The position numbers were made by a program, and so were the translations under genes. From Umezawaea tangerina (GTDB lineage Bacteria; Actinomycetota; Actinomycetes; Mycobacteriales; Pseudonocardiaceae): a DNA stretch of 64,000 nt. Below the pieces are notes generated by a model, which was not told the origin of the DNA, did not search any database, and was given only the letters and a program-made list of their open reading frames with translations. Shown here one piece after another: positions 51,623 through 60,311 of the stretch (position 1 is its first letter; each line of letters opens with the position of its first letter). The stretch spans positions 248,001 to 312,000 of the forward strand of contig NZ_PVTF01000005.1 in assembly GCF_003002815.1 (NCBI RefSeq). Direction: 5' to 3'.

Positions 51623-53122
51623 ATGGCCGAAATCCTCACCCTCGGCGGTCGCGCGTTCGCCGCCGAGCTCGACGGCGGCGGCGCCGCGCGGCCCGTCGAC
51701 GGGGGTCTGCTGCTGCCCCCTGGACGAGTCGCCCTCCTGCACGGGTTCGGCGACGCGCCCTTCTACCGGCACGGGCACAACTCGTGGAGTCCCTGCGGGT
51801 GGCGCCGCCTGTCCGACGTCCCCCTGCGCATCGCCGACGCGCGGCGCAGGCTCACGGCCGACGACACCACGTGGGACGACCCCGGACGCCACCACTCCTC
51901 CGCCGTGGCCGCGCTGGCCGGGCCCGACGGGCGGGTCCTGCTGCTCGGCGCCCTCGGCCTTGGCGTGCCCCGGCTCGCCGCCGACCAGGACACCCTCGTC
52001 GGCTGGTACGAGTCCGGCGCGGCTCCCTGGCTGCTCGCCCACGGGGACGAGGACGAGGTCTTCGCCGCCTACGCGGAGCACCTCGGCGCACGCCTTGGGC
52101 GCGGCACCAAACGGGCGGGCAACGTGTGGTGCAGCTGGTACGCCTACTACGAGAACATCACCGAGGACCAGCTCGCCGAGGACATCACCGCGTTGAAGGG
52201 CCTGCCCTTCGACGTGGCCCAGATCGACGACGGCTGGCAGGAGCAGGTCGGTGACTGGCATCCCAACCGCAAGTTCCCCTCCGGGATGCGGGCACTGGCC
52301 GACCGGATCGCCGACGCGGGACTGCGGCCCGGTCTGTGGCTCGCACCCTTCATCGTCCACCCCGACTCGCGCACCGCGCACGAGCGGCCGGAGCTCCTGC
52401 TGCGCGACGCCGCCGGAGCACCGGTGGTCGCGGGGCACAACTGGGGAACCGGGTACTGGACGCTCGACCTCACCCTGCCCTCGGTACAGGACCACCTGCG
52501 GGAGACCGTCCACCGCCTGACCCGCGAGTGGGGGTTCGGCTACCTCAAGCTCGACTTCCTCCAGGCGGGCACCACACCCGGATCCCGCTCGGCCGACGTG
52601 GACCGCGAGACGGCGTACCGGACCGGCCTGCGCGTCATCCGCGAAGCGGCCGGGGACGAGACCTACCTGCTCGGCAGCGGAGCGCCGCTGCTGCCCTCGC
52701 TCGGTCTGGTCGACGGACTGCGCAGCGGCCCGGACGTGGCCCCGATGTGGGACCACTACGCCACCCAGGACCCCTCCGACGCCTTGGCCCGCAACGCCGT
52801 CGTCAACACCCTGCACCGCCTGTGGCACGCGCCCGTGGTCGAGGTCGACCCGGACGTCGTGTACTTCCGCAGCCGCCTCAACCTGCTCACCGACCGGCAG
52901 CAGGGGTGGCTGCGCGACCTGGCCGACGTCTGCGGCTTCCGCGCGGTCTCGGATCCGCCCGGCTGGCTGCGTCCCGACGAGCTGGAGGCGATGACCCGCT
53001 ACCTCCGGCACCGCCCCGTCATCCGCAAGCTGGGACGCCACCGGTTCTCGCTCGACGGGCGCGAGGTCGACTTCACCCCGGTGGTCGACCAGGACACGGA
53101 GCAGGTGTATCCGATCACCTGA
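51623..53122 (+). CDS. Alpha-galactosidase (glycoside hydrolase family 36 type)
   Basis: ATG at 51623; 499 aa, shorter than most GH36 enzymes because the N-terminal beta-sandwich is reduced. The TIM barrel holds VAQIDDGWQEQVGDWHPN and WLAPFIVHPDS. The nucleophile is Asp in YLKLDFLQAG and the acid/base is Asp in LRSGPDVAP, the clan GH-D pair. No signal peptide, so it should cut imported alpha-galactosides in the cytoplasm. It is the last gene of the importer operon. Confidence 0.88.
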   Translation: MAEILTLGGRAFAAELDGGGAARPVDGGLLLPPGRVALLHGFGDAPFYRHGHNSWSPCGWRRLSDVPLRIADARRRLTADDTTWDDPGRHHSSAVAALAGPDGRVLLLGALGLGVPRLAADQDTLVGWYESGAAPWLLAHGDEDEVFAAYAEHLGARLGRGTKRAGNVWCSWYAYYENITEDQLAEDITALKGLPFDVAQIDDGWQEQVGDWHPNRKFPSGMRALADRIADAGLRPGLWLAPFIVHPDSRTAHERPELLLRDAAGAPVVAGHNWGTGYWTLDLTLPSVQDHLRETVHRLTREWGFGYLKLDFLQAGTTPGSRSADVDRETAYRTGLRVIREAAGDETYLLGSGAPLLPSLGLVDGLRSGPDVAPMWDHYATQDPSDALARNAVVNTLHRLWHAPVVEVDPDVVYFRSRLNLLTDRQQGWLRDLADVCGFRAVSDPPGWLRPDELEAMTRYLRHRPVIRKLGRHRFSLDGREVDFTPVVDQDTEQVYPIT

Positions 53123-53149
53123 GCCCGGCGGGCGGTCGGACTTAGTAAA

Positions 53150-53160
53150 CTACGTAGCAA
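53150..53160. promoter_or_regulatory. CTACGTAG dyad with AYGTAGCAA motif before ROK gene
   Basis: The palindrome CTACGTAG (53150-53157) and the overlapping ACGTAGCAA (53152-53160) lie 40 bp upstream of the ROK start. The nonamer matches the one in the importer promoter except for one pyrimidine. This suggests autoregulation by the ROK protein. Confidence 0.45.
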
Positions 53161-53199
53161 TATCTAGAGGTGGTTACGCGCTTTCCAGAGGGGCACAGC

Positions 53200-54360
53200 A
53201 TGGCGATGAGCGGAACGGACCCGTCTCGGATGCGCGAGATGAACCAGCTGTCCGTCCTGTGGGCCCTGCGCGGCACCCCGCCGTCGACCGTCACCGAGCT
53301 CTCCGGTCGGACGGGCCTGTCCCGACCAGCGGCGGACGTGCTCGTGCAGCAGCTGGTGACCGACGGCTGGGCCGAGGTCGAGGAACCGGGGGCCAGCAGC
53401 ACGGTCGGGCGACCGGCCCGCCGCTACCGCTTCCGCGCCACCGCGGGGCACGTGCTCGGCATCGACATCGGCGTGCACAAGATCCTCGTCATGCTCTGCG
53501 ACCTGGAGGGCAACCTGGTCCAGTCGCTGCGCCGACCCGCCGACCCGCAGGCTGGCCCCGACGCCCGGCTCGCGTCGGTGGACCAGACCATCGACGACGT
53601 GCTGCACAAGGCGGGCATGGCGCCCGCCGACATCTGGGCGGTCACCATCGGGGTGACCGGCCCGGTCGACGAGAACGGGCGCACCATCGTCTCCACCCCC
53701 TTGCCGGGGTGGCGCGAAGCCGATCCCATCGCCCACCTGCGACCGCGGTTCACCTGCCCGATCCGGGTCGAGAACGACTGCAAGCTCGCCGCGGTCGCCG
53801 AACGCTGGAAGGGCGTCGCCCAGGACGCCGACGACATCGTGTACCTGCTCGCCGGCCTGCGCACCGGCGCGGGCCTCATCATCGACGGCACCCTCCGCCG
53901 TGGCCACGGCGGCGTGGCTGGCGAGATAGGAGCGCTCAAGGCCGTCCGGTGGCTCAACGCGCCTGCGCACCTCTCGGCCTGCCCCGGAGTGCCCTCGGGC
54001 GCCAAACCCGGCGACGCCGCGGCCTGGGTGTTCCAGGCCGCGCGGGAGGGCGACAGCGCCGCGAAGACCGCCGTCCAGCGCTACATCCGCGACCTGGCCG
54101 TCGGCGTCGCCGCCCTCGTGCTCACCCTCGACCCGCAGATCGTCGTCTACGGCGGCGGCTTCTCCCGCTCCGCCGACCTCGTCCTCGACCCGCTGCGCCG
54201 CGAACTCGCCAAGCACTGCCTGCGCGTCCCGGAACTGCGCGCCTCCACCCTCAGCGACGAAAGCGTCGCCCTCGGCGCACTGCGACTCGCCCTGGACCAG
54301 GTCGACACCACCCTGCTCGGCAGCCGCCTCGCCGCACCCACCGCGCCCCAGTTCTCCTGA
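53200..54360 (+). CDS. ROK-family transcriptional repressor
   Basis: The ATG at 53200 is chosen because AGAGGGG lies 7 bp before it; an in-frame GTG at 53170 is possible. 386 aa. N-terminal winged helix: TVTELSGRTGLSRPAADVLV. The ROK sugar-kinase-like part has LGIDIGVHKILVMLCD and ENDCKLAAVAE. The zinc-site CxCGxxGC of classic ROK proteins is not obvious; only one Cys (LSACPG) is in that region. It probably senses the imported sugar and controls the 48417-53122 operon and itself. Confidence 0.9.
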   Translation: MAMSGTDPSRMREMNQLSVLWALRGTPPSTVTELSGRTGLSRPAADVLVQQLVTDGWAEVEEPGASSTVGRPARRYRFRATAGHVLGIDIGVHKILVMLCDLEGNLVQSLRRPADPQAGPDARLASVDQTIDDVLHKAGMAPADIWAVTIGVTGPVDENGRTIVSTPLPGWREADPIAHLRPRFTCPIRVENDCKLAAVAERWKGVAQDADDIVYLLAGLRTGAGLIIDGTLRRGHGGVAGEIGALKAVRWLNAPAHLSACPGVPSGAKPGDAAAWVFQAAREGDSAAKTAVQRYIRDLAVGVAALVLTLDPQIVVYGGGFSRSADLVLDPLRRELAKHCLRVPELRASTLSDESVALGALRLALDQVDTTLLGSRLAAPTAPQFS

Positions 54361-54401
54361 CGAGCACCAGGGGGTCCAAGCGGTCGGCGCATCGCGTGGA
54401 T

Positions 54402-54430
54402 CTCCCGGTGAACCGGGGGGGCACCGGGAG
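54402..54430. terminator. 9-bp hairpin between convergent genes
   Basis: CTCCCGGTG (54402-54410) and CACCGGGAG (54422-54430) are perfect complements with an 11-nt loop. It lies 42 bp after the ROK stop, in the 247-bp gap to the convergent monooxygenase gene. It may serve either strand. Confidence 0.6.
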
Positions 54431-54607
54431 CCAGCTGTCAGCACGAGTTCGACGACCAGGGTTCCCCCTCCCCCGATGTAACCGCGCGATCCTGTGGTCC
54501 ACGGTGGCGGGTGGTCCCCGACCGGGCGCGGCCGACGACGTCACCGGAATGGTCATCGACGACCGCGGGGCACCGAGGGACGTCACCAAGCCGCTTCCGG
54601 GCGCGGT

Positions 54608-56065
54608 TCAGATCAGCCGCCCCAGGTACTCCACCGCCTGGGCCTCGTCGGGCTCGGTGTAGCGCGCGCCGATGTGGCCGTCCGGGCGGATGAGGAACAG
54701 CGCGTCCTCGGTCACGGCGTAGGCGGTTCGGACTTCGGCTTCCTCCACGGGAACGGAGACCGCCTTGACGCGGTCGGGCAGTCGCTCGGCCAGCGCGTTC
54801 GCCACCTTCGAACTGACGGGACCGAAGGCCACCGCGGTGACGTGGGTCCCCCGGAAGTGGTCGGCCAGGTTGGCGGGGGCGCGGTCGCCTGCCGCGAGCC
54901 TGTCTCCTGGGGTGCCATCGGTAGGCAGGCTCAGGCTGCTTGCCCGGTAATGGGCGCTCAGCTGGGTCACCACGGCCGACTGGCCCGCTACCGGCAGGAC
55001 GCTGGACATGCCCTGCCCGATCAGGTGGTCACTCAGGCCGAGTACCGCGGCCGCCGCCGGGCGGCGCTCCTCCTCGTAGGTGTCGAGCAGCTCGGCGGGC
55101 GCGCCGGCCAGCACGTGGGCCAGCTTCCACCCGAGGTTGTACGCGTCCTGGATTCCCGTGTTCATGCCCTGCGCGCCTGCCGGTGTGTGCACGTGCGCCG
55201 CGTCACCAGCGATGAAGACCCGGCCCTCCCGGTAGCGCTCGGCCAGGCGGACGTTGGACCGCCATGTCGAGCCCCACCGCACGGCCCTCACACGCACTTT
55301 CTCGCCGTTGTCCAGGTCGTCGACGATGCCCTGCAGGACCTCGCGGGTCAGCGGCTCGCGGACCCCGTCCGGCGCGTGCACCTGCATCTGGAACAGCGGG
55401 GTTCCGGGCAGCGGGCACAGCGCCAGCATCGAGTGCGGCCCGTGGATCCACTGGTGCCAGTAGTCGCGGTCGAGGCCTTCGATCTCGACATCGGCGACGA
55501 TCCACCGCGCGCTGTTGTCGGTCGTACCGGTGAAACCGATCCCCGCCCTCTTGCGCACCGCGCTCGACGCACCGTCGCAGCCGACCAGGTATTGCGCGGC
55601 GATCTCGCGGCCGTCGGCCAGGACCGCCGTGACGCCGTCCCGGTCCTGGCGGAAGCCGCTCAGCCCGGCCCCTAGCTCGACGACCACGCCGAACTCGCCG
55701 AGCCGGTCGCGCAGGAGCCGCTCGGTGCGGTTCTGCGGGATGAGCAACGCCCTGGTGTACGGGGTGGCGGCGCTCGGTTCCCGCGGTGCCTCCAGCAGGT
55801 CGTGGATCGCCGTCGTGCCGTCGTCGAACCGCTTGTACAGCGGAGTCCGGAACCGGCCCGAGGTCACCGCCCGCCCCGCGACACCCAGGTCGTCGAAGAT
55901 CTCCATGACGCGCGGCTGCACCGCCTTGCCACGGGAGCCGGGAAAGAACTCGGTGGCGGCGTCGACGATCCGCACCGGAATGGAGGAGCGCGCCAGCTGA
56001 AGAGCAAGGGTCAGTCCGGTCGGACCCGCGCCGACCACTACTGCGCCGGTTCGTTCTTTGATCAT
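54608..56065 (-). CDS. FAD-dependent aromatic hydroxylase-type monooxygenase
   Basis: ATG at 56065; 485 aa. FAD-binding motif VVVGAGPTGLTLALQLA, NAD(P)H/FAD motif YLVGCDGASSAVR, and the third motif VFIAGDAAHVHTPAGAQGMN followed by NLGWKLAHVL. This is the PHBH/MhpA/tetracycline-hydroxylase group, which hydroxylates phenolic rings or polyketides. The C-terminal ~100 residues form the thioredoxin-like extension of the larger enzymes. It is divergent from remnants of a meta-cleavage pathway, which supports an aromatic-degradation origin; the gene itself looks intact. Confidence 0.9.
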   Translation of the reverse strand: MIKERTGAVVVGAGPTGLTLALQLARSSIPVRIVDAATEFFPGSRGKAVQPRVMEIFDDLGVAGRAVTSGRFRTPLYKRFDDGTTAIHDLLEAPREPSAATPYTRALLIPQNRTERLLRDRLGEFGVVVELGAGLSGFRQDRDGVTAVLADGREIAAQYLVGCDGASSAVRKRAGIGFTGTTDNSARWIVADVEIEGLDRDYWHQWIHGPHSMLALCPLPGTPLFQMQVHAPDGVREPLTREVLQGIVDDLDNGEKVRVRAVRWGSTWRSNVRLAERYREGRVFIAGDAAHVHTPAGAQGMNTGIQDAYNLGWKLAHVLAGAPAELLDTYEEERRPAAAAVLGLSDHLIGQGMSSVLPVAGQSAVVTQLSAHYRASSLSLPTDGTPGDRLAAGDRAPANLADHFRGTHVTAVAFGPVSSKVANALAERLPDRVKAVSVPVEEAEVRTAYAVTEDALFLIRPDGHIGARYTEPDEAQAVEYLGRLI

Positions 56066-56173
56066 CCACCGACGCTGGCACGACCGACTCGACCGGGTCC
56101 AATACCTCTGCCGGCGCTGGAGATACCCGATGGACATCGACGCTGATCCGCACCCGCCACGTCACTCGCGGGG

Positions 56174-56563
56174 GTGATGCCGCTCACCTGGTTGGACATC
56201 AGCGCCGGGATCCCGCAAACCCATGCGTGGCAACGATTCGCCACACCGGCAGGACCGGTTGCCGCAGCCGGTCGCCTCGAACGCGCGGACACCACGGGCG
56301 TCGCCCGCGACCCCGTCTCCGACCTGGTCGGGTCGTCCGACATCGATCCGGCCCACCGGGTGCAGCAGGTCCTGACCGGGCGCAGACCCGCCGCCGGCGC
56401 CCCGGCAGGTGGGCGGAAGGTCGGTTCGACCTCCGCCGCCGTGCAGCGCCAGATCGGCGTCGACCGGCGCTACTTCGGCGTGCTCTTCACCGACGTGCAC
56501 TACGACGACGGGCAGGAAGTGCCGTACGACAGGCCGCTGCGGCAGGATCCGCTGCCCCAACCC
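56174..56563 (+). pseudogene. mhpD: 2-keto-4-pentenoate hydratase remnant
   Basis: The first ~130 codons of a 247-codon open frame (56174-56917) resemble the N-terminal third of MhpD/DmpE hydratases: [20 protein letters not shown], then [19 protein letters not shown] and [20 protein letters not shown]. The catalytic and C-terminal parts (about 150 residues) are absent. At about 56560 the same frame continues into acetaldehyde dehydrogenase sequence, so an in-frame deletion joined the two genes. Confidence 0.75.
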
Positions 56564-56917
56564 GTGTTCGAGTCCACTTCTGCCAAGGCTCATCTGGTGA
56601 ACGCGCCCCGCTACGCCGAGGCCGGGATCCAGGCAGTCGAACTGTTCTGCGCGATCCTGACGGATGCCGACCGCGCCGCCGTCACAGCGTCGATCCACGA
56701 CATGGTCGCCGCGGTCCAGGAGTACGTGCCGGACTACGCGTTGCGCGCCGAGCCGCGGTTCGACTGGGACGGCAACGCCAGGGTGGCGGTGTTCCTCGAG
56801 GTCGAGGGGAACGGCGACCACCTGCCGCCCTGCGCGGGGAACCTGGACATCATGACCGCCGCGGCGGCCCGGATCGGGGAACTCATGGCCACCGCGAAGC
56901 TGGAGGCGACGGCATGA
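56564..56917 (+). pseudogene. mhpF: Acylating acetaldehyde dehydrogenase remnant
   Basis: In the same open frame as the hydratase remnant. It begins [20 protein letters not shown], matching the middle of MhpF/DmpF, and jumps to [26 protein letters not shown] and [21 protein letters not shown], the conserved C-terminus. The NAD-binding start and the catalytic Cys region are missing. Its TGA still overlaps the next start by 4 bp (ATGA), a trace of the ancestral operon. Confidence 0.75.
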
Positions 56918-57200
56918 CCGCTCAACTCGAGCGTGCGCACGAGGCGGGTGCCGGAATGGTCCGGATCGCCACCCACTGCACCGAGGCCGACGTCTCCCCC
57001 AGCACTTCGGGGCCGCGGGCGACCTCGGGATGGAGACTGCCGGCTTCCTGGTGATGGCGCACGGCACATCGCCGGAGAACCTGGCGGCGCAGGCCAGGAT
57101 CTTGTTCTCGCCTACGAGAACGGGGTTCGCCACATCGACGGGTCGCTGTGCGCGCTGGGAGCGGGCGCGGGCAACTCGCCGACCGGGGCGCTCGCCGGGT
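56914..57200 (+). pseudogene. mhpE: 4-hydroxy-2-oxovalerate aldolase remnant
   Basis: Three pieces in different frames: AGAGMVRIATHCTEADVSP (from ATG 56914), then QHFGAAGDLGMETAGFLVMA and ENLAAQARIL, then YENGVRHIDGSLCALGAGAG and NSPT. They occur in the order of MhpE/DmpG, with the N-terminal half missing and two frame changes. No active aldolase can be made. It ends close to the convergent RDD gene. Confidence 0.75.
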
Positions 57201-57236
57201 GCGCCCGAGCACAACGTGCCTTCGCCTCGACCGCGG

Positions 57237-57788
57237 TCAACTCCGACTCGCGGGCGATCCAGGCTCGACCACCCCAGTCGAACCGCCCACGCGGACCACC
57301 ACGGTCCGGGCCAGCAGGTCGCCGACGCGTTGACGGCGCTTGGTCACCAGGATGCTCACCACGGCCACCAGGCCGAGCAGCGTGCCGTCGACGGCGAACA
57401 GCAACGAGCGGATCAGGTAGTCCCAGATGCTGGGTTCGCCGCCGTCCACCTTCTCCACCCGCAAACCCATCACCAGCATGCCGGGCGTGACGCCGTGACG
57501 GCGCGAGGGCACCCATATGTCGATCAGGAGTTGGGACACGAACGCGACCGCGACGAAGGTGATCGTCGGCGCCCACAGGATCGCGCGTGGCGGCACCACA
57601 CCCCACTTCATCAGGGGGATGACGACCACTCCGACCAGCAGCCCGGCGAGAAAGCCGAGACCGATGGCCAGCGCCGAGTCCAGCACGTGCTGGGACGTTC
57701 GCCGAGCGAGCGCTTCCAGTCGTCCTGGCACCACGCCGGACCGGGCGGTGTCCGACTTGGGTGGCGCGAACCCCGCGGACACGGTCAC
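57237..57788 (-). CDS. RDD-family membrane protein
   Basis: GTG at 57788; 183 aa. Three membrane segments: ALAIGLGFLAGLLVGVVVIP, LWAPTITFVAVAFVSQLLI and SLLFAVDGTLLGLVAVVSIL. The RDD signature is partly kept: RRTSQHVLDSALAI in place of R..D, SRRHGVTPGMLVMGLRV in the middle, and RRQRVGDLLARTVVV at the end. RDD proteins are linked to ion exchange or are accessory membrane proteins. No partner is evident. Confidence 0.85.
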   Translation of the reverse strand: MTVSAGFAPPKSDTARSGVVPGRLEALARRTSQHVLDSALAIGLGFLAGLLVGVVVIPLMKWGVVPPRAILWAPTITFVAVAFVSQLLIDIWVPSRRHGVTPGMLVMGLRVEKVDGGEPSIWDYLIRSLLFAVDGTLLGLVAVVSILVTKRRQRVGDLLARTVVVRVGGSTGVVEPGSPASRS

Positions 57789-58055
57789 CGCGACGTCCTC
57801 GGCATCCTGAACGCGCTAGAGGTCACGACTTCCTCCGGGTTCCGTGGCGTGTTCATGCCACCGTCGTCGAGCGTGGTGAACCAGCGTATCGCTCGGCCTC
57901 TGGAGAACCGATGACCACCATCGGCCACCTGCCCCCGACCACACCCGTCCCGTGCTCGGTGTGCTCCACCCGGATGCAACAGTCCACTGTGGACCGCACC
58001 GCACGAGCACCCGCGTGCAGGAGTGGTCCGACGTGGTGCGTCCGCCCGGAACCCT

Positions 58056-58925
58056 TCAGCGCGGTCGGGAGCTCGGTGGTGCCCGGCGGGTGAGGTGTTG
58101 TGGTCCGATGACGGAGAGGAGCTGCATCTTCTCGTGGCTTTCGCTGCCGGGGACGGCGGTGTAGACGAGCAGGATGTGGGACTGCTCCGGGTCGAGCAGG
58201 GTCTGGCAGGTGAGTTCCAGGATGCCGACCTCGGGGTGGATGTAGCGCTTGGTGCCGTTGTAGTGGATGCCGACCTCGTGCTCGTTCCAGGCCGCGCGGA
58301 AGTCGTCGCTGCGGGCGAGCAGGAGCTCCGAGAGGTGGGCGGCCCGTGAGCCGGGTCCGCGGAGCGTGACCATCGAGCGCAGGCCGGAGGCGAAGACGCG
58401 GGAGTGCAGCGCGTGGTCGTCGGGGTGGTAGAGGGCGCGGGTGGCCGGGTCGGTGAACCACCGGTAGCCCAGGCTGCGGGCCGGGCCGGTGTAGCGGGTG
58501 GTGTCGCCGGTGAGCGCGACGCCGAGCGGGGTCTGCCGCAGCGTCTCGCCGAGCTCGGTGACGACCTCGGCCGGGGTGTCGGTGAGCCGGTCGAGGATGC
58601 GGAGCAGACCGGGACTGACGTGTTCGCCCGCCGCGCCCCTCGGGGGCGGGTTGTGCCCGGCGAGGCGGAACAGGTGGTCGCGTTCGTCGAGGGACAGGTG
58701 CAGCCCCTGGGCGATCGAGGCGATCATCTGCTCGGAGGGGTGCGGTCCGCGCTCCCGCTCGAGTCGGCTGTAGTAGTCGGCGGAGATGTGGCAGAGCGCG
58801 GCGACCTCCTCCCGGCGCAGACCGGCGGTCCTGCGCCGTTGCCCGCGCGGGAGGCCGACGTCCTCGGGTTGGAGTGACTCCCGGCGACGACGGAGGAACC
58901 CCGCGAGCCCGACTCGATCCAGCAC
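58056..58925 (-). CDS. XRE-family regulator with MmyB-like ligand domain
   Basis: GTG at 58925; 289 aa. The N-terminal helix-turn-helix is [20 protein letters not shown] followed by [11 protein letters not shown]. The C-terminal ~190 residues are the MmyB-like (PAS-like) domain with [20 protein letters not shown] and [19 protein letters not shown]. Such regulators in actinobacteria usually sit divergent to a short-chain dehydrogenase gene, exactly as here (59118). Fatty-acid-like ligands have been reported for the domain. Confidence 0.92.
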   Translation of the reverse strand: MLDRVGLAGFLRRRRESLQPEDVGLPRGQRRRTAGLRREEVAALCHISADYYSRLERERGPHPSEQMIASIAQGLHLSLDERDHLFRLAGHNPPPRGAAGEHVSPGLLRILDRLTDTPAEVVTELGETLRQTPLGVALTGDTTRYTGPARSLGYRWFTDPATRALYHPDDHALHSRVFASGLRSMVTLRGPGSRAAHLSELLLARSDDFRAAWNEHEVGIHYNGTKRYIHPEVGILELTCQTLLDPEQSHILLVYTAVPGSESHEKMQLLSVIGPQHLTRRAPPSSRPR

Positions 58926-59032
58926 GACTGCTCCCTCCCTGCACCGGTCCGCCCCATCGTGCCACCGGGACGGGACGGCTTGCCTCGGCCCGCCGATCCC
59001 CCTTTCGTGTCACGGCCAACCGGGCCCGGTCT

Positions 59033-59103
59033 GCCTAGGATCGGGAGGCCGTGGATATCGCCCGAGGTCAGGGGCAGCCTGAGAACACCCAGCCAGCCTA
59101 GGC
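59033..59103. promoter_or_regulatory. Paired CCTAGG motifs in the XRE/SDR divergent gap
   Basis: GCCTAGGA (59033-59040) and GCCTAGGC (59096-59103) share the hexamer CCTAGG, 63 bp apart, about six helical turns. The first overlaps TAGGAT (59036), a possible -10 of the SDR gene. They are candidate sites for the divergent XRE regulator. Confidence 0.4.
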
Positions 59104-59117
59104 ACCAGGAGCAGAAC

Positions 59118-60107
59118 GTGGCCCGCACACGACCGGACATCACCGTTCCCGACCTCTCCGGGAAGCTCGCCGTCGTCACCGGCGCCAGCGACGGGGTCGG
59201 GCTGGGCTTGGCCGCCCGGCTGGCCGCCGCGGGCGCCGAGGTCGTCATGCCCGTCCGCAACCGCGCGAAGGGTGCCGCGGCGGTCGCGAGGATCAAGCAG
59301 CAGCACCCGCACGCGGTCCTGTCCCTTCAGGACCTCGATCTGTCCTCACTGGACTCCGTCGCCGCGCTGGGCGACGTCCTGCGCGGTGAGGACCGGCCGA
59401 TCCACGTCCTGGTCAACAACGCGGGCGTGATGACCCCGCCGAGCAGGCAGACCACCACCGAGGGGTTCGAGCTGCAGTTCGGCAGCAACCACCTGGGCCA
59501 CTTCGCCCTCGTGGCCCACCTGCTGCCCCTGCTGCGCCGTGGCCGCGCGCGGGTGACCTCGCAGATCAGCATCAGCGCGAACCGGAACGCCGTCAACTGG
59601 GACGACCTGAACTGGGAGCGCTCCTACAGCGGACAGCACGCCTACAGCCAGTCGAAGATCGCGCTCGGCCTGTTCGGTCTCGAGCTGGATCGGCGCAGCC
59701 GGGCCGGAGGCTGGGGCATCACCAGCAACCTCGCCCATCCGGGCGTCGCCCCCACCAACCTCCTCGCCGCGCGCCCCGAGGTCGGTCGGGAACGGGACAC
59801 CGCGGCCAGGCGCGTGATCCGCTTCCTCTCCGACCGCGGCATCGTCCTCGGGACCGTCGAGACCGCGGTGCTGCCCGCCCTGCTGGCCGCGACCTCACCG
59901 GACGCACGCGGCGGCCGCCTCTACGGTCCCAGCGGTCCTGGGCACCTGGGCGGGGCACCGGCCGAACAGGAGGTCTACTCACGGCTTCGCGGCGAGGACG
60001 AGGCCGCACGCGTCTGGCAGGTCTCCGAGAAGCTCACCCGGACCTCGTTCGCGACCGACCAGGACGCCCGCCCCGGCACGGGGCGGACAGGTCCGGACCT
60101 TCGCTGA
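59118..60107 (+). CDS. Short-chain dehydrogenase/reductase
   Basis: The GTG at 59118 follows AGGAG at 59107; 329 aa. NAD(P)-binding [12 protein letters not shown], the NNAG motif in [10 protein letters not shown], Ser in [10 protein letters not shown], and the active-site YxxxK in YSQSKIALG (HAYSQSKIA). The length and the C-terminal extension fit the retinol-dehydrogenase/WWOX-like SDR group. The substrate is unknown. Regulated, by layout, by the divergent MmyB-type XRE protein. Confidence 0.92.
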   Translation: MARTRPDITVPDLSGKLAVVTGASDGVGLGLAARLAAAGAEVVMPVRNRAKGAAAVARIKQQHPHAVLSLQDLDLSSLDSVAALGDVLRGEDRPIHVLVNNAGVMTPPSRQTTTEGFELQFGSNHLGHFALVAHLLPLLRRGRARVTSQISISANRNAVNWDDLNWERSYSGQHAYSQSKIALGLFGLELDRRSRAGGWGITSNLAHPGVAPTNLLAARPEVGRERDTAARRVIRFLSDRGIVLGTVETAVLPALLAATSPDARGGRLYGPSGPGHLGGAPAEQEVYSRLRGEDEAARVWQVSEKLTRTSFATDQDARPGTGRTGPDLR

Positions 60108-60311
60108 CCGCGGTGACCAGGAGGCGGTGCGCGTCGGCAGGGCGCCGCCGTTCAGCACCCCTTCGCGCAGCCCAGTCCGCCCACGTCAAGCGGCCGACGA
60201 AAGTCGGAGCCCACCACCATCCACAGTGGACCACCGGAAGAGGGGCTGGCCAGATCGCCGAGTTTGCGGCATGGTGGAGAGGACATGGACCACGACTCGG
60301 GGGGAGTTTCC

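Noticed and set aside
57911-58093. Possible 60-residue gene with GGAGAA before ATG 57911
   Set aside because: No recognisable product, overlaps the 3' end of the XRE gene, and composition is like non-coding shadow frames.
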